A DNA stretch of 41,788 nucleotides, taken from contig NZ_NJAJ01000033.1 of NCBI RefSeq assembly GCF_002632825.1, positions 1 to 41,788 on the forward strand, in the 5' to 3' direction. Made by a program: the position numbers and the translations under genes. Shown one piece after another: positions 7,941-18,200 of this stretch (position 1 is its first letter; the number at the start of each line of letters is the position of its first letter). The notes beneath the pieces are model-generated. The model was not told where the DNA came from. It did no database searches and was given only the letters and a program-made list of their open reading frames with translations. Source of the stretch: Xenorhabdus stockiae. GTDB lineage: Bacteria; Pseudomonadota; Gammaproteobacteria; Enterobacterales; Enterobacteriaceae.

Positions 7941-8495
7941 TTATCTTTTATCCAGTATAAGAGCTGGCTCTGCAGCAACATAGCCCTGTAAAATACCTTC
8001 TTTATAAATTCCTACAATACACTCATAATACATTGTACGCATAGTGCCATTTGCAGGCATCATATTAACTTTGCTCATCCAGTAGTAATTTCTTATTGCC
8101 TGCATATTCACATCTAATGGATTTCTTACATCGACAACCGGAATATATTCTATGCCCTGTACAACCTTGTGAGGTTCTAACATTGTCATCATGTCATCCG
8201 GCATGACGTTCATCATTGAATCCAGTTTTATCAGTGCAACTGAATAGTCTAAATTCATATTTAATGTCATTACTTTTACGCGCAGCATATCGCCAGCATC
8301 ACATTTAATGACTAAATTACCTGAACTATTAACTGACGCAAGTCTGTCATCCTCAGGGATATAAGTGATATATTTTTTAAAAATACCCTCAGACCAAAGT
8401 GAAACAGGATTATTAATATCTTTACTAAGCTTGCCAAAATCATTCATAATATCTTCGGCTCTGATACCAACTAATATATCAATCATTTTAGACAT
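7941..8495 (-). CDS. AidA/PixA-family methionine-rich inclusion body protein
   Basis: The 184-residue protein has the PixA family length and pattern: an N-terminal IDILVGIRAEDIM strand, a central DMLRVKVMTL region and a late YYWMSKVNMMPANGTMRTM stretch. Roughly one residue in ten is methionine. In Xenorhabdus nematophila PixA is a methionine-rich protein that accumulates as cytoplasmic crystalline inclusions in stationary, nematode-competent cells; storage for the host nematode is one proposal. This gene starts with GAGGG about eight bases upstream, follows a long gene-free region suited to a regulated promoter, and ends in a strong hairpin. Whether it is the PixA orthologue or a paralogue cannot be told from sequence alone. 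Confidence 0.8.
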   Translation of the reverse strand: MSKMIDILVGIRAEDIMNDFGKLSKDINNPVSLWSEGIFKKYITYIPEDDRLASVNSSGNLVIKCDAGDMLRVKVMTLNMNLDYSVALIKLDSMMNVMPDDMMTMLEPHKVVQGIEYIPVVDVRNPLDVNMQAIRNYYWMSKVNMMPANGTMRTMYYECIVGIYKEGILQGYVAAEPALILDKR

Positions 8496-9074
8496 TATAG
8501 TGCCCTCATTTATTCATGGTATTAGCATATTTTATTACACAAAAAATATAACACTCTAACTGAGTTTTCTTTATAAGTTACTTACGGAATACATAATAGC
8601 AAAATAATATAAAGTCAAAACCTCAAAAAACACTTATGCACGAGATATTTTTATCATAATAAAAAGGTTAAATTGTATTTCAGATTTAAAAACTTAACTA
8701 AAAATTAAAATAAGCGACTAAAAACTATATTACTCTTCATTCAGAGAATGACTAAAATAAATATTATTGTATTATAGAAGAATTTTTAAAAAGAAATTTA
8801 CACTGGAATAATAATATAACAATATTAATAATATTATTGCGAAACCAGATGTTCTACCTCTGATTTTTATATTACCTCTAAAGTTAAATAGATATACAAT
8901 TTACTCCAGTGTATAATCGCTAACTATTACTTCAGCTACTACATTAATTTTTACTCTTCGTCTTTCAAGTTACTTCTTTATTGCCCGCAACACCTCTTGA
9001 AATCCATTGAGTATATATCTTATGAATTTTGAGTAATCGCCTGAAAAACGGCAAATATAAATTCAGGAGAAAAT
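8496..9074. other. Gene-free, A+T-rich divergent promoter region
   Basis: About 580 bases separate the divergently transcribed PixA-like gene and the SH3 gene. The region is very A+T rich. I see no supported coding frame, RNA or large repeat; it presumably holds both promoters, which I cannot place confidently. Confidence 0.5.
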
Positions 9075-9422
9075 ATGTTTGGTAAAGGTACTGTAATCAA
9101 GAACTACACCAGCGCTTATCCAACTCCGATCCGGTTACAGTCTGGTGATATCGTTTCAGTCAGCCACTGTGATATAGAGTACCCTTATTGGGTGTGGACA
9201 ACGGATAAATCAGAAATAAGTGGCTGGGTTCCCCAACAGATCCTGCGTTTGACTCAAATTAATCAGGCAATCTGTATGGAAAACTACATTGCACATGAAT
9301 TAACTGTAAAAGCAGGCGAATTACTCTATCTGGAAAATTTATTGAATGGTTGGTTCTGGGCCCACAAAGAGTGTGGTGAAACAGGCTGGATACCACAAGA
9401 TTATATAACTCAGGAGATTTAA
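9075..9422 (+). CDS. Protein with two tandem SH3-like domains
   Basis: The 115-residue protein is two variant bacterial SH3 repeats and little else. Repeat 1 (about 1-59) has YPTPIRLQSGDIVSVSH then ISGWVPQQIL; repeat 2 (about 62-113) has ENYIAHELTVKAGELLYLE then ETGWIPQDYI. The paired GW-P endings mark the domain pattern. There is no signal peptide, so it should be cytoplasmic and act by protein binding, unlike secreted SH3b cell-wall proteins. AGGAGA precedes the ATG. Only three bases separate it from the dehydratase, whose ribosome site lies inside this gene's last codons, so the two are probably coupled partners. The partner role is inference. Confidence 0.8.
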   Translation: MFGKGTVIKNYTSAYPTPIRLQSGDIVSVSHCDIEYPYWVWTTDKSEISGWVPQQILRLTQINQAICMENYIAHELTVKAGELLYLENLLNGWFWAHKECGETGWIPQDYITQEI

Positions 9423-9425
9423 GTA

Positions 9426-10391
9426 ATGAAGTTTGTTCCCGATTATCGTGATGTTTCAGAAGCCCACGCCCGCATTAAAAACTATATCCACAAAACTCCG
9501 GTATTTACCTCAAATACGGTTAATCAGATATTCGACGCTGAAGTCTATTTCAAATGTGAAAACTACCAACGAATGGGAGCATTTAAATTTCGCGGCGCAA
9601 TGAATGCGTTATCCCAGTTTAGTGATGAACAGAAAAAAAACGGGGTTGTTGCTTTCTCTTCCGGTAATCATGCTCAGGCTATTGCCTTAGCTGCTAAGAT
9701 GCTCAATATTCCAGCCACAATTGTGATGCCACATGATGCCCCTAAAGCCAAAATTGAAGCAACAAAAGGTTACGGTGGCAAAATTGTTTTTTATGACAGA
9801 TACACTGAAGATAACAAGGCCATAAGCCAAAATCTGGCAGAAAAACACGGGTTGACTTTAATCCCGCCTTACGATCATCCACACATTATTGCAGGGCAAG
9901 GCACTGTAGCCAAAGAACTCTTTGAGGAAATCGGCGAACTGGATACTCTGTTTGTCCCGCTCGGTGGCGGTGGTCTGTTATCCGGCTCAGCATTATCTGC
10001 TTCTCAGTTGTCCCCGAAATGTCAGGTTTTTGGTGTTGAACCTGAGGAGGGTAATGACGGGCAACAATCTTTCAGAAAAGGTGAGATTGTCTATATTGAT
10101 ACCCCAAAAACGATTGCAGATGGCGCACAAACACCACATCTAGGTCAGCATAATTTTGACATTATTCGTCACCTTGTGACAGATATTCTGACAGCCTCAG
10201 ATAAAGAGCTGGTTAATGCGATGTATTTTCTGGCAGAGCGAATGAAAATGGTTGTTGAGCCAACAGGTTGCTTGGGTTTTGCTGCGGCAAGAGCGATAAG
10301 GGAACAGTTGCAGGGCAAGCGTATCGGTATTATTTTGAGCGGAGGGAATATCGACATGCAACGATACTCCCAGTTACTGGCAAATAAATAA
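9426..10391 (+). CDS. PLP-dependent threonine/serine dehydratase-type enzyme (possibly threo-3-hydroxyaspartate ammonia-lyase)
   Basis: The 321-residue protein is a fold-type II PLP enzyme. Lys54 in GAFKFRGA is the Schiff-base lysine, FSSGNHAQA the substrate loop, and PLGGGGLLSG the phosphate-binding glycine loop. It lacks the C-terminal ACT-type regulatory domain of biosynthetic IlvA, so it resembles catabolic threonine dehydratase, serine racemase or hydroxyaspartate ammonia-lyase. These activities cannot be separated by eye. If it acts on threonine, the 2-oxobutyrate formed would feed propionyl-CoA, the substrate pool of the neighbouring methylcitrate genes. It is convergent with prpR, and a terminator hairpin spans the prpR stop. 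Confidence 0.85.
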   Translation: MKFVPDYRDVSEAHARIKNYIHKTPVFTSNTVNQIFDAEVYFKCENYQRMGAFKFRGAMNALSQFSDEQKKNGVVAFSSGNHAQAIALAAKMLNIPATIVMPHDAPKAKIEATKGYGGKIVFYDRYTEDNKAISQNLAEKHGLTLIPPYDHPHIIAGQGTVAKELFEEIGELDTLFVPLGGGGLLSGSALSASQLSPKCQVFGVEPEEGNDGQQSFRKGEIVYIDTPKTIADGAQTPHLGQHNFDIIRHLVTDILTASDKELVNAMYFLAERMKMVVEPTGCLGFAAARAIREQLQGKRIGIILSGGNIDMQRYSQLLANK

Positions 10392-10402
10392 ACCAATATA
10401 TT

Positions 10403-12103
10403 TTACAGATCCTGTCCTCTATTCGGGGCAGGATTTCTTAGGTTATTTTGCTGCTCCTGCTTCAGTCTCCGCCATAGTGTCGTACGGCTGATCCCAAGAT
10501 ATTCCGCCGCAGCCTGCCGGTTACCTGAAAAATGCGCCACAATATCACTCAATGAAATATCATGCTCCAAAGGTGATTTTTCTGTAAAAGAATGAGATGC
10601 GGCTTTTACTACTTGCATATTATTCATGACGCCAATTTCAACCTGACGCTCAGGAGAAAGTGACAATATCAGAGCAGGAGTTAATATCTGTTCAGGATTA
10701 GCACTCGTATAAAGAGCAATTCGCTCCATCAGGTTACGCAGTTCTCTCACATTACCCGGCCAGTGATAAGACCGTAATACTTCATCACACTGAGAAAGCT
10801 CACGCGTTCTTAAAGGTGAAACACGCAAATTAAGAGCCGCACATGCCCGCCGAAAATACTCCTGAGCCAGCATACTGATATCGTTTTCCCTCTCCCGTAA
10901 CGCAGGAAGATTAATGCGCAATACATTTAAACGATAAAACAAATCAACACGGAAGCGCCCTTCCCTTACCCACTGATCCAAATCAACATGAGTTGCACAA
11001 ATAATACGCACATCAACGGCAATCGGACGATATCCCCCAACTCTGACAACCGATTTTTCTTCTAAAACTCTCAATAACCGGGTCTGTAGCGGCAATGGCA
11101 TTTCACCAATTTCATCCAGAAATAACGTTCCCCTGTGCGCAACTTCAAATAACCCAGCCCGCCCGCCACGTCGTGAACCCGTAAATGCACCTTCTTCGTA
11201 GCCAAACAATTCTGCCTCTAATAACGATTCGGCGATTGCTCCGCAATTAACAGCAACGAATGGCCGGGGATGTTTTCTTTTTAACTGCCCATAGCGAAGG
11301 GTATATTCATGATGGATAGCCTGTGCAACCAGCTCCTTTCCGGTACCACTTTCTCCCTGAATCAATACGGTCGCTGTCGAACGGGCATATAACGTGATTG
11401 TACTTCGTACACGATCCATTGCCGTGGAATTTCCCCGAATATCATTGATCGTATGTCGGATACGCAGTTTATCTTCGGTAGGATAAGGTGAAATTACTGC
11501 CTGATTAAGTCTGGCCATCTTAGCCATATCCAGAGCATCATGAAATGCCTGCCGGATAGAATCAGCAGAATAGACAAAAACACCCACCAGCCCCGCTTCA
11601 TACGCCAAATCGGTGATCAACCCAGCTCCCACAATTACCTGAATACCATCTGCCTTCAGCGCATTAACCTGTGTTCTGGCATCCTCTGCCGTTGCATAGC
11701 TGCGTTGTTCTATACTCAGATGAAAACGTTGCTGAAATTCCTCCAGCGCAGGTAAGGTGTTTTGGTAGGAGATGACGCCAATGCGGGAGCTGATTTGCCG
11801 GGCGCGAGCCAATGCCTGCATGAAATCAAAACCACTGGCTTTGGCTATGATCACCGGTACTGATAGCCTGCTTTTCAGGTAGGCGCCATTAGAACCCGCA
11901 CATATTACGGCATCACAATGTTCGTTTTCCAAACGCTTACGGATATGTTGTACCGCCTGTTCAAAACCAAGATGGATCGGTGTGATATCAGCCTGATGAT
12001 CAAACTCCGGTGTAATATCGCGAAAAAGGTCAAAAAGGCGGGAGATAGAAACCGTCCAGATAACAGGTTTATTGCTGTCACGCTCTGAGGCATGTATTGG
12101 CAT
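10403..12103 (-). CDS. prpR: PrpR, sigma-54-dependent activator of propionate catabolism
   Basis: The 566-residue protein has the PrpR sensor domain (about 10-200: [34 protein letters not shown]), an AAA+ sigma-54 activator domain (Walker A GESGTGKE near 250-257, the sigma-54 loop GAFTGS near 305-310, Walker [10 protein letters not shown] near 326) and a Fis-type helix-turn-helix at the end ([20 protein letters not shown]). In enterics the sensor domain responds to 2-methylcitrate. I chose ATG 12103 because AAGGAGG lies six bases upstream; a start 30 bases further out lacks one. It is divergent from prpB across a 290-base control region. It is somewhat longer than E. coli PrpR (528 aa). Confidence 0.95.
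   Translation of the reverse strand: MPIHASERDSNKPVIWTVSISRLFDLFRDITPEFDHQADITPIHLGFEQAVQHIRKRLENEHCDAVICAGSNGAYLKSRLSVPVIIAKASGFDFMQALARARQISSRIGVISYQNTLPALEEFQQRFHLSIEQRSYATAEDARTQVNALKADGIQVIVGAGLITDLAYEAGLVGVFVYSADSIRQAFHDALDMAKMARLNQAVISPYPTEDKLRIRHTINDIRGNSTAMDRVRSTITLYARSTATVLIQGESGTGKELVAQAIHHEYTLRYGQLKRKHPRPFVAVNCGAIAESLLEAELFGYEEGAFTGSRRGGRAGLFEVAHRGTLFLDEIGEMPLPLQTRLLRVLEEKSVVRVGGYRPIAVDVRIICATHVDLDQWVREGRFRVDLFYRLNVLRINLPALRERENDISMLAQEYFRRACAALNLRVSPLRTRELSQCDEVLRSYHWPGNVRELRNLMERIALYTSANPEQILTPALILSLSPERQVEIGVMNNMQVVKAASHSFTEKSPLEHDISLSDIVAHFSGNRQAAAEYLGISRTTLWRRLKQEQQNNLRNPAPNRGQDL
10409..10437 (+). terminator. Terminator between the dehydratase and prpR
   Basis: ATCCTGTCCT (10409-10418) pairs with GGGGCAGGAT (10425-10434), followed by TTTCTT. 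It overlaps the 3' end of the convergent prpR gene. Confidence 0.6.
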
Positions 12104-12143
12104 GATATACCTCCTTTTTTCTTTTCTGCTCATTTTTTATTAC

Positions 12144-12198
12144 GTTTCACTTAAACAAAATAAAACAACAATGAAACACAATTGTTCAAAATTGAAAC
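12144..12198. promoter_or_regulatory. Candidate PrpR upstream activator sites
   Basis: TGAAAC half-sites occur at 12172-12177 and 12193-12198, and the inverse GTTTCA at 12144-12149, 130-185 bases upstream of the sigma-54 promoter. That spacing suits an enhancer-binding protein with DNA looping over the A+T-rich stretch 12200-12300. Assignment to PrpR is inference. Confidence 0.35.
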
Positions 12199-12327
12199 GA
12201 GTATATATTATAATCAGCAGAAAGTCAGAAACGACATCACAGCAAAAAATAATTATCCATTTGATTATTAAATTAAAATAAAAATACCTCTCTCTATTCC
12301 CTATCCTTTCCTCCCATTTCTGCTTTT

Positions 12328-12343
12328 TGGCATAAGCCTTGCT
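12328..12343 (+). promoter_or_regulatory. Sigma-54 promoter of prpBCDE
   Basis: TGGCATAAGCCTTGCT carries GG and GC ten bases apart and matches the -24/-12 consensus (TGGCAC-N5-TTGCW) at all but one defined base. It lies about 50 bases before prpB, as expected for a PrpR-dependent operon. Confidence 0.85.
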
Positions 12344-12394
12344 TTGTTAATCAGTTAGTACAGATAAGTTTCATTTTTAATAATGGAGTTGCAT

Positions 12395-13300
12395 ATGGGA
12401 TTTTATTCTGCCGGTTTGACTTTTCGTCAGGCAATAAAAGACGAGTCTCCGTTACAGGTGGTAGGCGCTATTAATGCAAACCATGCTCTGCTGGCGAAGC
12501 GAGCAGGTTATAAGGCTATTTATCTTTCCGGCGGCGGGGTTTCAGCAGGTTCATTAGGTTTGCCTGATTTGGGTATCTCAACACTGGATGATGTATTAAC
12601 CGATACCCGACGCATCACTGATGTATGCGACTTACCTCTGCTGGTAGATGCTGATATCGGATTCGGATCTTCCGCATTTAATGTGGCCCGCACAGTTCAG
12701 TCTATTATTAAAGCAGGAGCTGCCGGACTGCATATTGAAGATCAGGTCGGTGCAAAACGTTGTGGCCATCGGCCAAATAAAGAGATTGTCTCCAAAGAGG
12801 AGATGGTCGATCGCATTAAAGCAGCCGTTGATGCCCGTAATGATGAACATTTCGTCATTATGGCACGTACTGATGCGTTGGCAGTAGAAGGACTGAATGC
12901 TGCCCTTGACAGAGCCGAAGCTTATAGAGAAGCAGGAGCAGATATGCTGTTTCCGGAAGCCATCACAGAGCTACTAATGTATAAAACCTTTGCTGAAAAA
13001 ACACAAATTCCAATACTCGCAAACATCACCGAATTCGGAGCCACCCCACTTTTTACTCTTGAAGAACTAAAAAGTGCGAATGTCTCTATCGCTCTTTATC
13101 CCCTGTCGGCATTCCGCGCCATGAATAAGGCTGCTGAGCAAGTCTACGCAGCCCTCCGGCGCGATGGCACGCAAAAAAGTGTGCTCAATATGATGCAAAC
13201 CCGCAATGAGCTTTACGAAAGTATCAACTATTACGATTTTGAGCAGAGGCTGGATGCCCTGTTTTCCCAGAAAAACAATCGAGGTGATACACATGAATGA
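12395..13300 (+). CDS. prpB: 2-methylisocitrate lyase
   Basis: The 301-residue protein is very close to E. coli PrpB. It has the lyase signature KRCGH in [11 protein letters not shown], the metal-binding LVDADIGFG segment and the conserved [14 protein letters not shown]. It splits 2-methylisocitrate into pyruvate and succinate, the last step of the methylcitrate cycle, in the cytoplasm. I chose the second ATG (12395) because GGAG is properly spaced and the protein then begins like its orthologues; an ATG 12 bases upstream lies in that ribosome site. It overlaps prpC by eight bases. Confidence 0.96.
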   Translation: MGFYSAGLTFRQAIKDESPLQVVGAINANHALLAKRAGYKAIYLSGGGVSAGSLGLPDLGISTLDDVLTDTRRITDVCDLPLLVDADIGFGSSAFNVARTVQSIIKAGAAGLHIEDQVGAKRCGHRPNKEIVSKEEMVDRIKAAVDARNDEHFVIMARTDALAVEGLNAALDRAEAYREAGADMLFPEAITELLMYKTFAEKTQIPILANITEFGATPLFTLEELKSANVSIALYPLSAFRAMNKAAEQVYAALRRDGTQKSVLNMMQTRNELYESINYYDFEQRLDALFSQKNNRGDTHE

Positions 13301-14441
13301 ACAAATTATAGGGATTAAACCGAAAAAATCTGTTGCTCTGTCAGGTGTTACCGCGGGTAATACCGCGCTTTGTACTGTTGGGAAAAACGGCAAGGAATTG
13401 CATTACCGGGGTTATGATATTTTTGATTTGGCCTCCCACTGCGAATTTGAAGAAGTTGCCTACCTGTTAGTCCATGAAAAGCTGCCTACCCGTGCCGAAC
13501 TGACTGCCTATAAGGCCAAGCTGAAAGCATTAAGAGGTTTGCCGAGCAGCGTTAAATCCGCACTGGAAGCTCTACCCGCAGTTGCCCATCCGATGGATGT
13601 GATGCGCACAGGAGTCTCCGTTCTTGGTTGTACATTACCGGAAAAAGAGGATCATAATCCGGCTGCGGCCCGCGATATCGCTGATCGTCTACTCGCTTCC
13701 CTCAGCTCGATATTACTTTATTGGTACCACTATAGTTATAACGGACGTCGTATCGATGTAGAAACTGATGATGATTCTATCGGGGGTCACTTCCTGCATC
13801 TTTTACATGGGCAGAAACCACGGGCATCGTGGGAAAAAGCAATGCATACTTCCCTTATCCTGTATGCAGAGCATGAATTCAATGCTTCGACTTTTACCAG
13901 CCGGGTGATTGCCGGTACAAACTCAGATATTTACTCTGCCATTATCGGGGGGATCGGGGCGCTGCGAGGTTCAAAACATGGTGGTGCCAATGAAGCTTCA
14001 TTTGATATTCAACAACGTTATGATACGCCTGATGAAGCAGAAGCTGACATTCTCCGCCGTCTGGAGAGAAAAGAAGTGATTATTGGCTTCGGGCATCCGG
14101 TTTATACCATTGCTGATCCACGCCACAAGGTGATCAAAGAGGTTGCTCAAACGCTATCCAAAGAAGCAGGCACACTGAAAATGTTTAATATTGCCGATCG
14201 CATTGAATCAGTGATGAGGGATGAGAGAAAAATGTTCCCGAATCTCGACTGGTTTGCGGCGGTGTCGTATCACATGTTGGGGGTTCCTACAGCCATGTTT
14301 ACCCCACTATTTGTAATTGCCCGTACTTCCGGCTGGGCTGCCCACATTATTGAACAGCGTATTGATAATAAAATTATTCGGCCCACGGCTCATTATACCG
14401 GCCCGGAAAATCTGCCGTTTGTCCCGATTGAAAAGCGCTGA
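13293..14441 (+). CDS. prpC: 2-methylcitrate synthase
   Basis: The 382-residue protein is a citrate synthase family member of PrpC type. The catalytic region is seen in [11 protein letters not shown], then SKHGGANEA, and [13 protein letters not shown]. It condenses propionyl-CoA with oxaloacetate to 2-methylcitrate, which is also the PrpR coinducer in enterics. The ATG lies within the prpB stop region (ATGAATGA), so translation is coupled; GAGGTG is the ribosome site. A longer frame starting inside prpB is rejected. Confidence 0.96.
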   Translation: MNEQIIGIKPKKSVALSGVTAGNTALCTVGKNGKELHYRGYDIFDLASHCEFEEVAYLLVHEKLPTRAELTAYKAKLKALRGLPSSVKSALEALPAVAHPMDVMRTGVSVLGCTLPEKEDHNPAAARDIADRLLASLSSILLYWYHYSYNGRRIDVETDDDSIGGHFLHLLHGQKPRASWEKAMHTSLILYAEHEFNASTFTSRVIAGTNSDIYSAIIGGIGALRGSKHGGANEASFDIQQRYDTPDEAEADILRRLERKEVIIGFGHPVYTIADPRHKVIKEVAQTLSKEAGTLKMFNIADRIESVMRDERKMFPNLDWFAAVSYHMLGVPTAMFTPLFVIARTSGWAAHIIEQRIDNKIIRPTAHYTGPENLPFVPIEKR

Positions 14442-14502
14442 TACCCGATAATGAATGCTTGATAAACAGTACATTAATGCAATTTTTCCAAAAGGATTGA
14501 TT

Positions 14503-15978
14503 ATGTTTACCTCTATGCCTGACTCTACGCTGACTTCCGTTGTAAATAACCGGCCTGAATACGACCAAGTGATTGTAGATATCGTGGATTACGTCATGGA
14601 CTACATCATTGTTTCCCCCATCGCCTATGTCACCGCCCAACACACATTCTTAGACGCTTTAGGCTGTGGTTTAGAAGCACTGGAATACCCCGCCTGTACT
14701 AAATTACTCGGCCCGATTGTACCGGGAACAGTCGTTCCCAATGGAGTACGAGTACCGGGAACACAATTCGAACTCGATCCCGTACAGGCTGCATTCAATA
14801 TCGGTACCCTCATCCGCTGGCTGGATTTTAACGATACCTGGCTGGCGGCTGAATGGGGACATCCGTCTGATAACTTAGGCGGGATACTTGCTGTCGCTGA
14901 TTGGTTGTCAAGAAATGCTGTCGCCCGTGGAGAAGAGCCACTGACCATGTGGGATGTCTTTGCAGCCATGATTAAGGCATACGAAATTCAGGGTTGCCTG
15001 GCACTGGAAAACTCATTCAATAAAGTCGGTCTGGATCATGTTGTTTTGGTAAAAATTGCTTCAACCGCTGTGGTTGCGCAAATGATGGGTCTGGATCGTG
15101 AACAGATATTAAGTGCCGTGTCACTCGCGTGGGTAGATGGCCAGTCTTTACGGACGTATCGCCATTCGCCCAATACAGGCTCCCGTAAATCCTGGGCAGC
15201 TGGCGATGCTACTTCCCGCGCCGTTCGTCTGGCTCTGATGGCAAAACAGGGTGAAATGGGCTATCCCTCCGTATTAACCGCCAAAAACTGGGGTTTTTAT
15301 GATGTTCTCTTTAAGGGCGAATCATTTCAGTTTCAGCGCCCTTATGGCAGTTATGTGATGGAAAACATTTTGTTCAAAGTTTCTTTCCCTGCTGAATTTC
15401 ATGCTCAGACTGCGGTTGAAGCCGCCATGCAGCTACATCAGCAACTGAAAGCACAAGGAAAAACTGTCGAAGATATCGCTCAAATCACTATTCGCACCCA
15501 TCAGGCTTGCATCCGCATCATTGATAAAAAAGGCCCGCTGCATAATCCGGCAGATCGGGATCACTGCATCCAGTATATGGTCGCCATTCCATTATTATTT
15601 GGGCGTCTTACTGCGGCGGATTATGAAGATGATGTTGCCAGAGATCCGCGCATTGATATTCTGCGGGAAAAAATAATCTGTGTTGAAGATGTTAATTTCA
15701 CACAGGATTATCATGACCCAGAAAAACGTTCTATTGCTAATGCCCTGACTATGACTTTTAATGATGGCAGCCAGCTTGATGAAGTCATAATAGAGTTCCC
15801 AATCGGGCACAGACGCCGCCGTGCCGACGGTGTTCCCGCATTGCTGGAAAAATTCAGAACCAATCTGGCAAGGCGTTTCACCGAAGAACAACAACAAAAA
15901 ATTCTGTCAGTCTCCCTTGACCTTAACGATATAAAAGACATCCCCGTAAACGAGTACCTTGATTTATACCGTGTTTAA
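14503..15978 (+). CDS. prpD: 2-methylcitrate dehydratase
   Basis: The 491-residue protein aligns end to end with E. coli PrpD by recall ([76 protein letters not shown]). It dehydrates 2-methylcitrate to 2-methyl-cis-aconitate; hydration to 2-methylisocitrate is done by an aconitase not encoded here. The start at 14503 is supported by AAAGGA and family length; an upstream ATG at 14455 gives an atypical extension. The gene follows prpC by 61 bases and belongs to the same operon. Confidence 0.95.
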   Translation: MFTSMPDSTLTSVVNNRPEYDQVIVDIVDYVMDYIIVSPIAYVTAQHTFLDALGCGLEALEYPACTKLLGPIVPGTVVPNGVRVPGTQFELDPVQAAFNIGTLIRWLDFNDTWLAAEWGHPSDNLGGILAVADWLSRNAVARGEEPLTMWDVFAAMIKAYEIQGCLALENSFNKVGLDHVVLVKIASTAVVAQMMGLDREQILSAVSLAWVDGQSLRTYRHSPNTGSRKSWAAGDATSRAVRLALMAKQGEMGYPSVLTAKNWGFYDVLFKGESFQFQRPYGSYVMENILFKVSFPAEFHAQTAVEAAMQLHQQLKAQGKTVEDIAQITIRTHQACIRIIDKKGPLHNPADRDHCIQYMVAIPLLFGRLTAADYEDDVARDPRIDILREKIICVEDVNFTQDYHDPEKRSIANALTMTFNDGSQLDEVIIEFPIGHRRRRADGVPALLEKFRTNLARRFTEEQQQKILSVSLDLNDIKDIPVNEYLDLYRV

Positions 15979-16075
15979 TCTGCAATTTATTTAGTGGTTC
16001 TGGTTACGGAACCACTATTCTTACATTACACCAGGAAAATATTACGTCAGGAAAAATATCTCGTTAGGAGAAATT

Positions 16076-17965
16076 ATGTCATTTCAAGATTTTTACCGAC
16101 GTTCGATTGATGATCCCAGCGATTTCTGGGCAGAACAAGCCAGACGGATTCATTGGCAGCATCCTTTTGAACAAACGCTGGATCACAGTGATCCTCCTTT
16201 TGCCCGCTGGTTCTGTGGCGGAAAAACTAACCTATGCTATAACGCGTTAGATCGCTGGCTGGAAAGCCAGCCTGATGCCAAAGCGTTAATTGCGGTTTCA
16301 ACAGAAACAAATACCGAGCAAGTCTTCACCTATCGGGAGTTATATCAGGAAGTCAATCAGGCAGCCGCGATTATGCTTTCTCTCGGTGTCAAAAAAGGTG
16401 ACCGTGTCGTGGTATATATGCCGATGGTAGCTGAAGCCCTGTTTATCCTGCTTGCCTGTGCCCGCATCGGTGCTATCCACTCCGTTGTTTTTGGTGGGTT
16501 TGCGGCCCATAGTCTTGCTACCCGATTAGATAATGCAGAGCCGGTACTGGTCGTTTCCGCTGATGCAGGATCGCGGGGAGGAAAAATTATCCCCTACAAG
16601 CCACTATTAGATGAAGCCATTGAACTGGCAGCACATACACCACGTCATGTATTGATGATAAACCGTGGGTTGAGTGAAATAAATTGGGTCAAAAACCGGG
16701 ATCTGGATTTCGCGACATTACGGCAGGCTCATTTGGGGGCAGACATTCCTGTAGCATGGCTCGAATCCAATGAAATTTCCTGTGTGCTCTATACGTCTGG
16801 AACAACAGGAACGCCCAAAGGTGTACAACGGGATGTTGGTGGTTATGCCGTTGCACTGGCAACATCCATGGATATTATTTTTGGCGGTAAGCCCGGTGGA
16901 ACATTCTTCTGCACATCGGACATCGGCTGGATTGTAGGACATTCCTATATTGTTTATGCCCCGCTGATTGCCGGAATGGCAACCGTTATGTATGAGGGGC
17001 TGCCCATCCGACCGGATGCCGGGATCTGGTGGCGGATTGTGGAAAAATATCACGTCACCAGAATGTTTTCTGCGCCAACAGCCATTCGAGTCCTGAAAAA
17101 ATACCCAACTGACAATATTGCTCAATATGATATTTCCTCTCTTGAAACGCTCTATCTGGCAGGTGAACCACTCGACGAACATACTGCACGCTGGATCACT
17201 GAAACCATTAATGTCCCCGTGATTGATAATTACTGGCAAACTGAAACTGGCTGGCCAATTATGGCAATTGCACGAGCACTGGATGACAGGCCCGGCCGTT
17301 TTGGTAGCACCGGCTTCCCGATGTACGGTTTTAACGTCAAATTAATTAATGAACTGACCGGACAAGAATGTGGTGATAACGAAAAAGGAATGGTGGTTAT
17401 CAAAGGCCCCTTACCTCCGGGGTGTATCCAGACCATTTATGGTGATAATCGCCGTTTTGTGAATACCTACTGGAAACACTTCGATCAACAGGTTTATTCC
17501 ACTTTTGACTGGGGTATTCGTGACAGTGAAGGCTACTACTTTATTTTAGGGCGTTCGGATGATGTGATTAATGTTTCAGGCCATCGTCTGGGAACCCGGG
17601 AAATAGAGGAGTGTATTGCAAGCCATGAAGATGTTGCAGAAGTTGCCGTTATCGGTATTAAAGATGATGTAAAAGGACAAGCTGCTGTTTCCTTTGTCGT
17701 CCTCAAAGAGGGAAAAGAAATTCAGAGTGCTGACCACTTTGCAACATTGGAAAAATCGCTGATGGATCTGGTCGATAAAAAGATTGGCAGTGTCGGGCGT
17801 CCGGCACGTATTTATTTTGTCACACAATTACCCAAAACCCGCTCCGGGAAAATGTTGCGCCGTACGATGCAGGCAATTTGTGAGGGTCGAGACCCCAATG
17901 ATATTGCTCTGATAGAAAACCCAGCGTCACTGGATGTGATACGCGATGCAGTTTCTCATCATTAA
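16076..17965 (+). CDS. prpE: Propionyl-CoA synthetase
   Basis: The 629-residue protein is an AMP-forming acyl-CoA synthetase of PrpE length (E. coli 628). Motifs are LYTSGTTGTPKGVQRD (ATP loop), YWQTETGWPI and the C-terminal TRSGKMLRR, whose lysine performs the adenylation step and is the usual target of Pat-type acetylation. It activates propionate to propionyl-CoA for PrpC. TTAGGAG precedes the ATG. It is last in the operon and is followed by a terminator about 105 bases downstream. Confidence 0.96.
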   Translation: MSFQDFYRRSIDDPSDFWAEQARRIHWQHPFEQTLDHSDPPFARWFCGGKTNLCYNALDRWLESQPDAKALIAVSTETNTEQVFTYRELYQEVNQAAAIMLSLGVKKGDRVVVYMPMVAEALFILLACARIGAIHSVVFGGFAAHSLATRLDNAEPVLVVSADAGSRGGKIIPYKPLLDEAIELAAHTPRHVLMINRGLSEINWVKNRDLDFATLRQAHLGADIPVAWLESNEISCVLYTSGTTGTPKGVQRDVGGYAVALATSMDIIFGGKPGGTFFCTSDIGWIVGHSYIVYAPLIAGMATVMYEGLPIRPDAGIWWRIVEKYHVTRMFSAPTAIRVLKKYPTDNIAQYDISSLETLYLAGEPLDEHTARWITETINVPVIDNYWQTETGWPIMAIARALDDRPGRFGSTGFPMYGFNVKLINELTGQECGDNEKGMVVIKGPLPPGCIQTIYGDNRRFVNTYWKHFDQQVYSTFDWGIRDSEGYYFILGRSDDVINVSGHRLGTREIEECIASHEDVAEVAVIGIKDDVKGQAAVSFVVLKEGKEIQSADHFATLEKSLMDLVDKKIGSVGRPARIYFVTQLPKTRSGKMLRRTMQAICEGRDPNDIALIENPASLDVIRDAVSHH

Positions 17966-18069
17966 TACTAAAGGATTGCGGCATTCTCGCATCTATTTAA
18001 ACGGTGTTTAGCAGTAGGGTATTACTATACAACTGTACTACATTTTCCCAGCTACTTTTACCCATTCCT

Positions 18070-18098
18070 GCTCCGTGCCAATGCGGAGCTTTTTTTTA
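18070..18098 (+). terminator. Terminator of the prpBCDE operon
   Basis: GCTCCG (18070-18075) pairs with CGGAGC (18084-18089), followed by an eight-base T run. Confidence 0.8.
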
Positions 18099-18200
18099 TT
18101 TTTTAATAAGTTGCATGACAGCGTGATATTTGAAATCAGAGCGCGTTTCCTGCGCTCCTCAATTAATTTATTGTTTTTTAGCGGAGAAAAAAACGGTATA

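Noticed and set aside
16718-17239. 173-codon frame antisense to prpE
   Set aside because: It lies wholly within the conserved synthetase gene on the other strand and has low-complexity, non-protein-like composition.
18139-18157. GAGCGC/GCGCTC hairpin as a terminator
   Set aside because: No T tract follows directly on either strand, and the prpE terminator at 18070 already explains transcript ending.
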